DNA of 10,834 bases, from contig JACQFK010000127.1 in the NCBI GenBank assembly GCA_016200125.1, forward strand, positions 1 through 10,834, written 5' to 3'. Below, piece by piece: positions 6,232 to 10,834 of the stretch. The position numbers and the translations under genes are program-made. The notes under the pieces are model-generated. The model was not told where the DNA came from. It was given only the letters and a program-made list of their open reading frames with translations, and made no database searches. Numbering within the stretch: the first letter of the stretch is position 1; each line of letters opens with the position of its first letter. The DNA is from Planctomycetota bacterium. Lineage in GTDB: Bacteria; Planctomycetota; MHYJ01; JACPRB01.

Positions 6232-6775
6232 AATCTTCCTCCGCGCTCTCTTTCCAATTGTAGTACTTCTGCATCTCCTCGGGCGTCGTCTGCGGATGGA
6301 TGATCCGCGCCGCGGCGTCGAAGTCCTGCCGCGTCAGCGGCCGCACCTTGATCCGGTACTTCTTCACCGTGTCGAGCCCCTGGTCGACCAGGGCCGGGAT
6401 GTCGCGGTTGACCTCCTCGACCATGCCGGTGGTGACCTCCTTGCAGAAGCGCTCGATCTCGCGGCCGCTGTAGCCCTCGGTCATCTTCGCGAGCTCGCCG
6501 AAGCCGACCTCGGTGGGGAAGCCCTTCTTCTCGAGGTGGATCCTTAGGATGCGCTCGCGGGTCGATTCGTCGGGCAGCGGGATCAGGATCTTCTTCTCGA
6601 AGCGCGAGAGCACGGCGCTGTCGAGGTCCCAGGGCCGGTTCGTCGCGGCGATCGTGAGGACGTAGATGTCGTCGCGTCCCTTCTCGGCGAGCCCGTCGAG
6701 CTCCGACAGGATCGTCGAGAGGATCCGCCGCTCGGTGCCCGTGTCGCCCTCGTTGCGGCTCCCGCAGAGCAGCTT
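6230..6775 (-). CDS. C-terminal part of the broken MIT-AAA ATPase (post-Walker-B region, arginine finger, C-terminal helix)
   Basis: About 181 residues open from the breakpoint, with no start codon of their own that makes biological sense (a GTG at 6613 is the first start-like codon but lies inside the AAA fold). It contains GDTGTERRILSTILSELDGL, sensor 1 IAATNRPWDLD with the normal asparagine, the arginine-finger region SRFEKKILIPLPDE typical of the meiotic AAA clade (Vps4, katanin, fidgetin, spastin), MTEGYSGREIE, and a closing LTRQDFDAAARIIHP segment equivalent to the Vps4 C-terminal region. Confidence 0.7.
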   Translation of the reverse strand, partial: KLLCGSRNEGDTGTERRILSTILSELDGLAEKGRDDIYVLTIAATNRPWDLDSAVLSRFEKKILIPLPDESTRERILRIHLEKKGFPTEVGFGELAKMTEGYSGREIERFCKEVTTGMVEEVNRDIPALVDQGLDTVKKYRIKVRPLTRQDFDAAARIIHPQTTPEEMQKYYNWKESAEED

Positions 6776-7368
6776 TCGCCGAAGTACTTGGACAGGATGG
6801 ACGAGACCTTGACGTTGTAGAAGACGCTCGGGACGCCCTCGGTGGACTTCACGGCGTTCGAGGTGGCGGCGGCGAGCAGGGTCTTGCCGGTGCCCGGCGG
6901 CCCGTAGAAGAGGATGCGGGTCCAGGCGGCGATCTTGACGCCGGCCGGGTGCTGGGCAAGGGTCATGCCCAGCGCGAACTTGATTTCGTTCTTGGTCTCG
7001 TCGAGGCCGCCGATGTCCTCCCAGGTGATCTTCGACGCGTGGGAGAGGTTGGAGACGATGGACTTGATCTCGCCCCCGGCGCCGACCTTCGAGGCCGGCT
7101 CCTTGTCGGAGGTGGATTCGGAGGAGCGGGCGGGCGGGTCGGAATAGACCTCGCCCGAGCGGAGCCGCTGGGCGATGGCGCGGTACTCGATCGCCATCTT
7201 CTTGCGGCGCTCCTCGGCCTCGCGCCCGTGGGCCTGCTCGGCCCAGGTCGACATGAGCGTGGCCGCCTTCTCGTACGCGGAGGCGGCCTTGGCCCAGTCC
7301 TTGGCCTCGGCGAAGGTCTTCGCCTTCGCCAGCGCCTGCTTCAGGGGGGCCTGGACGTCGACTTCCAT
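6583..7368 (-). CDS. N-terminal part of the broken MIT-AAA ATPase (MIT domain, Walker A, pore loop)
   Basis: As an open frame this encodes 261 residues, of which only the first about 199 are genuine. Residues 5-72 are a MIT domain (AEAKDWAKAASAYEKAATLM is helix 1-2). Residues 73-112 are a serine-rich linker. Residues 113-199 are the first half of an AAA module: ITWEDIGGLDETK, FYGPPGTGKT with Walker A at 156-163, and pore loop SKYFGE. Residues 200-261 (rich in R, S and T) are out-of-frame read-through and should be ignored. The start at 7368 follows the upstream TAG by 2 nt and is in keeping with the MIT boundary. Confidence 0.7.
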   Translation of the reverse strand: MEVDVQAPLKQALAKAKTFAEAKDWAKAASAYEKAATLMSTWAEQAHGREAEERRKKMAIEYRAIAQRLRSGEVYSDPPARSSESTSDKEPASKVGAGGEIKSIVSNLSHASKITWEDIGGLDETKNEIKFALGMTLAQHPAGVKIAAWTRILFYGPPGTGKTLLAAATSNAVKSTEGVPSVFYNVKVSSILSKYFGESCSAGAATRATRAPSGGSSRRSCRSSTGSPRRDATTSTSSRSPRRTGPGTSTAPCSRASRRRS

Positions 7369-7370
7369 CG

Positions 7371-7979
7371 CTACTCTGCTTCCATCTCCGAGTCGCGCTT
7401 CTCCTTCTCGCGCACCGCCTTGTCGGCCATCTTGAGGCCGTCGGAGAAGTTCTCGATCTCGCCCTCGTCCATCTTCTGCCAGACGTCCATGACCTCCGAG
7501 CCCTCCTTGCCGAGGTCCTCGGTGATCTGGTTGGCGCCCTCGGTGACCGTGGAGAGCACGCCGTTGAGCTTCTCCAGGTACATCTCCTGGGAGATCTTGT
7601 CGTCCTCGAGGTAGGTCATGAGCTTCGCCTCGTCGACGCGCTCGAGGATGCGGGAGACGCCGTCCTTGGAGGTCTGGCGCCGCTCGAGGGCGAGCTTGAG
7701 GGCGGAGATCGTCGTGATCTCCTTGGAGAGCACGCTGAGCTCGCGCTCCATGGTCTTCACGCCGGAGGACTTGAGCTCGTAGAGGCGCGCGAGCTGGCGC
7801 CGGCGGGGCGGCGACTTGATCTTGAGCCCCTTGGCGAAGATGTCCTCGCGCTCCTTCTCCAGCTTTTCGAGCTTGGCGAGCGTCTGGGTCTCGCGGATGC
7901 CGAGCTTGATCTCCTCGCGCTTCACCTGCTCGAGGGAGAGCTCCTTCTTCTTCAGTCCCAGATAGTCCATCAGTCCCAT
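7371..7979 (-). CDS. ESCRT-III-like helical protein, paralogue of 8083-8733
   Basis: A 202-residue all-helical, highly charged cytoplasmic protein. It is clearly homologous to the product of 8083-8733: shared IRExQxL (28-34), a basic FAKGLKIKSPPRRRQLAR block (48-65), MERELS (77-82), LALERRQ (96-102), YLEDDKIS (123-130), and a WxxMDEGE acidic segment (167-174) followed by FSDGLKMA (178-185). The long basic hairpin, then an acidic helix and a short C-terminal amphipathic motif is the ESCRT-III arrangement, though sequence similarity to eukaryotic CHMPs is lower than for 5624-6226. F178, G181, L182 and A185 match a MIM1-like spacing. A GAGG lies 8 nt before the ATG. The stop is 2 nt before the broken MIT-AAA gene, so the two are co-expressed. 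A 103-nt spacer with heptamer repeats separates it from the upstream gene. Confidence 0.82.
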   Translation of the reverse strand: MGLMDYLGLKKKELSLEQVKREEIKLGIRETQTLAKLEKLEKEREDIFAKGLKIKSPPRRRQLARLYELKSSGVKTMERELSVLSKEITTISALKLALERRQTSKDGVSRILERVDEAKLMTYLEDDKISQEMYLEKLNGVLSTVTEGANQITEDLGKEGSEVMDVWQKMDEGEIENFSDGLKMADKAVREKEKRDSEMEAE

Positions 7980-8016
7980 CTTCAGCGCCTCGTCCGCAAC
8001 CCCGAAATCCGGCCTT

Positions 8017-8031
8017 TCCCCCGCAGGGGGA
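8017..8031. repeat. C/G-tract hairpin in the spacer between the two ESCRT-III-like paralogues
   Basis: TCCCCC (8017-8022) and GGGGGA (8026-8031) pair perfectly around a 3-nt loop, and the G-run continues with a second tract to 8039. On the transcribed (minus) strand the RNA would carry a C-tract then a tight hairpin, without a following U-run, so it is not a standard intrinsic terminator. It could slow polymerase, stabilise a processed mRNA end, or be a G-quadruplex-prone tract on the plus strand. Confidence 0.4.
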
Positions 8032-8043
8032 GGGGGGGGAACT

Positions 8044-8085
8044 CCATTCGATTTTCGGTTTTCGATTTTCGGTTTTCGCTCTTCA
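8044..8085. repeat. Heptanucleotide tandem repeat, NNNTTCG, six units
   Basis: Six in-phase 7-nt units start at 8044, 8051, 8058, 8065, 8072 and 8079. The middle four alternate ATTTTCG, GTTTTCG, ATTTTCG, GTTTTCG; the flanks are CCATTCG and CTCTTCA. On the minus strand the units begin CGAA, and the array begins inside the TGA stop of the gene at 8083-8733. The register and the TTCG core are the same as in the array at 4003-4037, although the variable bases differ. Confidence 0.65.
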
Positions 8086-8733
8086 TGCAGGCTCGGCTTC
8101 GCCCGCCTCCGCTTGCTTTTCCTTCTCTTTGCCTTCTTTCTGTCCGCCCGCCTTCTCGCGGTCGGTGGCCTCCTTGAGGCCCTCGCCGAACTCCAGCTCG
8201 CCCTCGTCCATCTGCTCCCAGGTCTTGAGGACTTCGAGGCCCTCGTTGCCGATGTCCTGGCTGTCGTAGGCGGGGTCGTTCACCACGCCGAGGAGCAGGT
8301 CGAGCTTCTGGCTGTAGACCTCCTCGCTGATCTTGTCGTCCTCGAGGAGGGTGGTCAGCTTCATCAGGTCCTCCTCCTTGAGGCGCTGGAGGATGTTCTG
8401 GGAGGCCGGGATCTGGCGCTGGCGCTCGAGGATGCCGCGCACGCGGGTGAGGGTCATGAGCTCCTTCACGACGCGGGAGAGCTCGCGCTCGATCATGCTG
8501 ATGCGCTGGGAGTAGTCGCCGAAGCGGCGGGCGTAGATGCGGCGCCGGGCGGGGGACTTGTTCTTCGCGCCCTGGTGGAAGACCTCCTCGCGGAGCTTGT
8601 CGTACTTGTCGATCTGGCGGAGGTGCTGGTTCTCGCGGATCTCCAGGCGCTTCTCCTCCACCCGGATCTCCTCGAGCCCGAAGTCCGTCAGCCCCTTCTT
8701 CCCCTTGGTGAAAATCTGGCCCAGGATCGACAT
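8083..8733 (-). CDS. ESCRT-III-like helical protein with charged C-terminal tail
   Basis: A 216-residue helical protein. After a short N-terminus (MSILGQIFTKGKKGL, possibly amphipathic) comes a long basic helical hairpin (about 20-108) containing FHQGAKNKSPARRRIYARR (52-70), IERELSR (81-87) and LERQRQ (102-107). Next come LLEDDKISEEVY (129-140), a third helix (LDLLLGVV), and the acidic WEQMDEGELEF (172-182). F182, G185, L186 and A189 form the same MIM1-like spacing as in the other two ESCRT-III-like proteins. Residues 190-216 are a disordered K/E/A-rich tail absent from its paralogue at 7371-7979. The start at ATG 8733 is one base after the preceding TGA, with GAGGA about 5 nt upstream inside the previous gene's last codons, indicating translational coupling. 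Its role is probably a membrane-associated polymer subunit (inference). Confidence 0.82.
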   Translation of the reverse strand: MSILGQIFTKGKKGLTDFGLEEIRVEEKRLEIRENQHLRQIDKYDKLREEVFHQGAKNKSPARRRIYARRFGDYSQRISMIERELSRVVKELMTLTRVRGILERQRQIPASQNILQRLKEEDLMKLTTLLEDDKISEEVYSQKLDLLLGVVNDPAYDSQDIGNEGLEVLKTWEQMDEGELEFGEGLKEATDREKAGGQKEGKEKEKQAEAGEAEPA

Positions 8734-8734
8734 G

Positions 8735-9403
8735 TCATTCCTCGAACATGATCTCGGGAGGCTCCTTCTCGCGGACCGGGGCCTCGGCCTTCTTCTCCTT
8801 CTCCTTGACGGGGCGGAGCTCCTCCTTCTTTTCGGGGATCCGCTCGCGGACGGGTTCCTCCGGCGCGGGGCGCTCCATCTCCCGGAGGATCTCCTTCTCC
8901 TCGTCGTCGGGCTGGGCCGTCTCGGGGGCCAGGGCGATGCCCTCGGCGAGCTCCTTGGTCTTCTCCAGGTCCTCCAGGAGCTGCTTGGCCTTGATCGCCA
9001 TGTCCTCCATGGTCTTCTTGTCGGGCAGGGCCTCGCTGGTGAGCTCGAGGATGGTCTCGAGCGACGCGACGTGCTCGTTGAGCACCTTGAGGCGCTTGTT
9101 GTAGATGTTCTCGATGCGGTTGTTGAGCTCCTGCATCTTCCAGCGGATCTCCTTGATCCGCCGGGCCAGCATGAGCTTGCGCGCGTCCGAGATGTCGCTC
9201 TTGCCCTCCTCGAGCAGCTCCTCCTCGGCGCGGTCGAGCTCCTCGAGATCGGCCATGGCGCGGCGGCGGCGGGACTCGTCCCTCCGGCGCGCCTCCTTGA
9301 GGAGCACCAGGGCCTCGCGCTCGTTGCGCGCGCCGCGGTAGAGCGGCGTCACCTCCTCGGGGAGGTCCTTCACGCCCAGCATTTTCCGGATCTTTTCCAG
9401 CAT
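8735..9403 (-). CDS. Coiled-coil protein with ESCRT-III-like helical core and charged proline-containing tail
   Basis: A 222-residue protein. Residues 25-155 are predicted by eye as long charged helices. The segment EEGKSDISDARKLMLARRIK (65-84) is placed like the basic GxKxKSPxRRRxxAR block of the two ESCRT-III-like paralogues next door, and is followed by a helix (IKEIRWKMQELNNRIENIYN) at the position of their IERELS helix. This suggests a third, more diverged member of the same superfamily, but a generic coiled coil is not excluded. Residues 156-222 are disordered, rich in E, K and P (ERPAPEEPVRERIPEKK); the prolines vaguely recall MIM2-type MIT ligands, which is weak evidence. The N-terminus MLEKIRKMLGV could be an amphipathic membrane helix. 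The start at 9403 is 3 nt after the upstream TAG, and the stop is one base before the ATG at 8733. Confidence 0.78.
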   Translation of the reverse strand: MLEKIRKMLGVKDLPEEVTPLYRGARNEREALVLLKEARRRDESRRRRAMADLEELDRAEEELLEEGKSDISDARKLMLARRIKEIRWKMQELNNRIENIYNKRLKVLNEHVASLETILELTSEALPDKKTMEDMAIKAKQLLEDLEKTKELAEGIALAPETAQPDDEEKEILREMERPAPEEPVRERIPEKKEELRPVKEKEKKAEAPVREKEPPEIMFEE

Positions 9404-9406
9404 GCG

Positions 9407-10246
9407 CTATCCGTACACCCGGGTCAGACGGTAGGGCCGCGCGGTCGTGTCGAACCGGACGTACCGGTCCTCCGCGGCGATCTGCTCGAAGGCCTCGCGG
9501 ATGATCGGGATCGCGTAGCCCAGCGCGTCGAAAACGGTGTCCTCCGTGAGTTCGTCCATCAGCAGCTCGAAGGTGTGGCGCGAGACCCAGCGCCGCACCG
9601 CCTCCACCTTCTCGTCCTCGCTCGAGAGGTCGAAGATGCGCGCCGCGGCCCGCCAGCGGGGGTCGGGCGCGTAGTAGGTCCGCCAGGCCCCCTGGTTCAC
9701 GTCCGACAGCGCGATCAGGTAGTTGTTGCCCACCAGCGCGCGCCGGGCGTCGTCGTCCCAGGAGCTCGTCGCGAAGGCGTCCACGTAGTAGAAGACGTGC
9801 TCGCTGCGCACGATCTGGTCCTTCACCCGGACGAGCTCCGAGGCGGGGATCCGGCCGCGCGACGCGCCCGAGCGGACCAGCTCCTCGACGGGGCTGAAGG
9901 CGGCCCCCGCCACCACCACCCTTACGGACGGGCGGCCGAGCAGCTCCTTGTGCACGATTTCGTACACCACGGTCTCGTTCTTCGGCATCTCCTCGTAGGC
10001 GCGGAGAAGGTCGCGCTCCGCGAAGCGCTTGATCAGCGTTTTCACCTCACTAGACCTCTCGTCGAGGGCCTTTGTGACACGGTTTCGGGGCGAGGCGTCG
10101 TAGGTGCGGTTCGTCAGCGGGTCGAAGAGCCCCGCCGTCGCGTTCATGTTCGCGGAGAGGCGCTCGAAGAAATTCTCCTCGGCCACGCGGGCGGCCTTGC
10201 GGTCGACCTCGGCGGCGGGGGCTTTCCGGACGCGGGTGCTGGCCAT
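9407..10246 (-). CDS. Unrecognised cytoplasmic protein with possible C-terminal winged helix, first gene of the ESCRT-like cluster
   Basis: A 279-residue soluble protein without signal peptide or membrane segment. Residues 1-105 are mainly helical (a KLIKRFAERDLLRAYEEM-type stretch). Residues 106-200 alternate strands and helices (VRVVVAG, EHVFYYVDAFATSSWDD, NNYLIALSD, WRTYYAPD). Residues 222-277 look like a winged helix: helix FELLMDEL, helix EDTVFDALG, a recognition-like helix IPIIREAFEQIAAED, then RYVRF and PYRLTRV strands. The fold call is by eye. Winged-helix domains are used as protein-protein modules in ESCRT-II and in archaeal CdvB, so a role as adaptor for the adjacent ESCRT-III-like proteins is conceivable. 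No family is recognised. It ends 3 nt before the coiled-coil gene. The ATG at 10246 has no Shine-Dalgarno site; the leader is C-rich and structured. Confidence 0.75.
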   Translation of the reverse strand: MASTRVRKAPAAEVDRKAARVAEENFFERLSANMNATAGLFDPLTNRTYDASPRNRVTKALDERSSEVKTLIKRFAERDLLRAYEEMPKNETVVYEIVHKELLGRPSVRVVVAGAAFSPVEELVRSGASRGRIPASELVRVKDQIVRSEHVFYYVDAFATSSWDDDARRALVGNNYLIALSDVNQGAWRTYYAPDPRWRAAARIFDLSSEDEKVEAVRRWVSRHTFELLMDELTEDTVFDALGYAIPIIREAFEQIAAEDRYVRFDTTARPYRLTRVYG

Positions 10247-10303
10247 AGTTCAGGGGCGGGGGGGCGGAGCGCCTCCGGGGCGCCCTCCGGTCCCGCATGC
10301 TCC

Positions 10304-10332
10304 ATTCAGTCTTTCAACGCCGCATTTGTCAA
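10304..10332 (-). promoter_or_regulatory. Candidate promoter for the ESCRT-like cluster
   Basis: On the minus strand a perfect -35 TTGACA (10332-10327) is followed by a 17-nt spacer and CTGAAT (10309-10304), which matches only the last three bases of the -10 consensus. It sits between the WD40 stop (10339) and the ATG at 10246 and would give a leader of roughly 50 nt. That leader contains an imperfect GC-rich stem between GGAGGGCGCC-like and GGCGCTCC-like arms. The 92-nt gap contains nothing else recognisable. Confidence 0.4.
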
Positions 10333-10338
10333 TTGCGG
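10320..10338. repeat. 19-bp imperfect palindrome centred on the -35 box
   Basis: Positions 10320-10338 pair CCGCA with TGCGG, then one mismatch, then two more pairs around a 3-nt centre. The palindrome begins directly after the WD40 stop codon and encloses the TTGACA element. It could be a repressor site occluding the promoter or a small 3'-end hairpin of the WD40 transcript. Confidence 0.4.
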
Positions 10339-10834
10339 TCAGGCGCCCTTGGCGAGGGTCTTCCGCATCCAGAGGTCGAGCACCGGCTTGTCGGAGTGCT
10401 TCCAGATGTCGACCGCCCGCGCGGGCCGCGTGGGGGCGGTGGATTTCCAGAGCAGGAGGCGGCGGCCGTCGCCGTCCGAGGCGCAGATGAGGTCGCTCGC
10501 CGCGTCCAGGATGCCGATGGGGGCGCCGTCCGACTCGTAGGAGGTCTCCAGGTTCTGGCCGATGACGCGGGCGCGGACCGAAAGGTCGCGCGCGCTGTAG
10601 ATCAGGTGGGGGATCGCGCAGATGCGGGCGAGCCGCAGGTTCACGATCGGCTCCCGCTTCCGCACGAGCACCACGGGCTGGTCGGGCGCGTCCGCCTTCC
10701 AGCAGACGATGGACCCGTTCTCGGTGCCCGCGAAGATCGTGCGCGCCGCGGCGGCGATGCAGGTCACGGGACTTTCGATGCTCGAGACGTACTTGACCGG
10801 CTCGCCGCTCGCGTCGGCGGGCGCGGTGAAGACG
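10339..10834 (-). CDS. WD40/beta-propeller repeat protein, 5' end outside window
   Basis: The C-terminal 164 residues of a larger protein; the frame is open to the right edge. At least three propeller blades can be seen: SPVTCIAAAARTIFAGTENG followed by SIVCW, then PIVNLRLARICAIPHLIYSA, and APIGILDAASDLICASDGDG followed by RRLLLWKS. Each shows the strand-turn-strand pattern with a (S/T)xDGxxxxW-like ending. The protein ends shortly after IWKHSDKPVLDLWMRKTLAKGA-type sequence. WD40 propellers are protein-interaction scaffolds. The gene lies 92 nt upstream of, and in the same direction as, the ESCRT-like cluster, so it may be part of it. A comparison is katanin, where a MIT-AAA subunit works with a WD40 subunit. 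The codon at 10767 is GTG but is internal valine, not the start. Confidence 0.8.
   Translation of the reverse strand, partial: VFTAPADASGEPVKYVSSIESPVTCIAAAARTIFAGTENGSIVCWKADAPDQPVVLVRKREPIVNLRLARICAIPHLIYSARDLSVRARVIGQNLETSYESDGAPIGILDAASDLICASDGDGRRLLLWKSTAPTRPARAVDIWKHSDKPVLDLWMRKTLAKGA

Larger units (their letters stand above)
6230..7368 (-). pseudogene. Second MIT-AAA+ ATPase gene, split by a deletion/frameshift that removes Walker B
   Basis: Two overlapping frames together encode one Vps4/katanin-type ATPase. Frame 1 (from 7368) reads MIT, Walker A and pore loop up to SKYFGES near 6772, then turns into arginine/serine-rich nonsense. Frame 2 resumes at about 6775 with KLLCGSRNEGDTGTERR, the segment that normally follows Walker B, and runs to the TAG at 6230. 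Compared with the intact neighbour (4044-5174), about 26 residues between GES and the post-Walker-B loop are absent, including the FIDE motif. Frame arithmetic requires a loss of 3n+1 bases, e.g. about 79 or 82 nt. Both flanks are otherwise well preserved, so this is either a recent deletion or an assembly error at about 6770-6778. As written, no active ATPase can be made. The gene starts 2 nt after the stop of the upstream ESCRT-III-like gene. Confidence 0.85.

Noticed and set aside
5705..6547. A 280-residue plus-strand open frame
   Set aside because: Antisense to the CHMP-like and MIT-AAA genes, with a leucine/histidine/aspartate-rich sequence and no recognisable domain.
6583..6770. Programmed frameshift in the second MIT-AAA gene
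   Set aside because: A simple -1 or +1 shift would not restore the missing Walker B segment; about 26 residues are absent, so deletion or assembly error fits better.
8017..8031. Intrinsic terminator between the ESCRT-III-like paralogues
   Set aside because: A strong stem is present but no T-run follows on the transcribed strand, and the genes on both sides are homologous and collinear.
4003..8085. CRISPR array or attachment sites from the repeated TTCG words
   Set aside because: Units are 7 nt without spacers, and no integrase, cas gene or tRNA is present.
8537..10540. A 667-residue plus-strand open frame
   Set aside because: It is antisense to three tightly packed genes with coherent protein features; its translation is a leucine/valine/arginine-rich mirror typical of GC-rich antisense frames.

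Overview
The window looks like GC-rich bacterial chromosome, probably from an uncultured lineage. Genes are packed tightly, with ATGA, TGATG and 1-4 nt junctions and some clear Shine-Dalgarno sites. The accessory families point to a Planctomycetota-like genome: a small protein with an RPFxPFxIxLxDG motif, a secreted protein with an LRNGGxIEGKV segment followed by TPRs, DUF6882 and DUF2695. This taxonomic call is inference from family habits, not from a marker gene. No tRNA, rRNA, transposase or CRISPR array is visible. Almost all genes are on the minus strand; only 2569-3330 is on plus.

Right to left along the minus strand (the direction of transcription): a WD40/beta-propeller protein runs off the window edge (10339-10834), followed by a 92-nt gap with a TTGACA promoter candidate inside a palindrome. 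A long gene cluster then runs from 10246 to 4044: an unrecognised protein with a possible C-terminal winged helix (9407-10246); a charged coiled-coil protein (8735-9403); two paralogous ESCRT-III-like helical proteins (8083-8733 and 7371-7979); a MIT-AAA ATPase gene broken by a deletion/frameshift (6230-7368); a convincing Snf7/CHMP-type ESCRT-III protein with a C-terminal MIM1-like motif (5624-6226); a one-pass membrane protein with a Coa1-like domain (5174-5620); and an intact MIT-AAA ATPase resembling Vps4 (4044-5174). A cysteine-containing membrane-anchored protein follows at 3344-3991.

This cluster is the main result. It has the core parts of an ESCRT-III/Vps4 membrane-remodelling machine: several four-helix ESCRT-III-like subunits, tails resembling MIT-interacting motifs, and two MIT-AAA ATPases, all in a bacterial-style operon. 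Known bacterial members of the ESCRT-III superfamily are Vipp1 and PspA, which work without a MIT-Vps4 ATPase. The likely logic (inference) is that the helical proteins polymerise on membrane, their tails recruit the MIT domains, the AAA rings remodel or disassemble the polymer, and the Coa1-like and WD40 proteins serve as membrane anchor and scaffold.

The left third (1-3330) is ordinary accessory content: a minus-strand pair DUF2695 / DUF6882-fusion, then a secreted TPR protein coupled to a truncated small protein at the left edge, and a divergent plus-strand gene for a secreted protein of unknown function. Two intergenic spacers (4003-4037 and 8044-8085) carry in-phase 7-nt tandem repeats of the form NNNTTCG, each starting just after a stop codon of the cluster.
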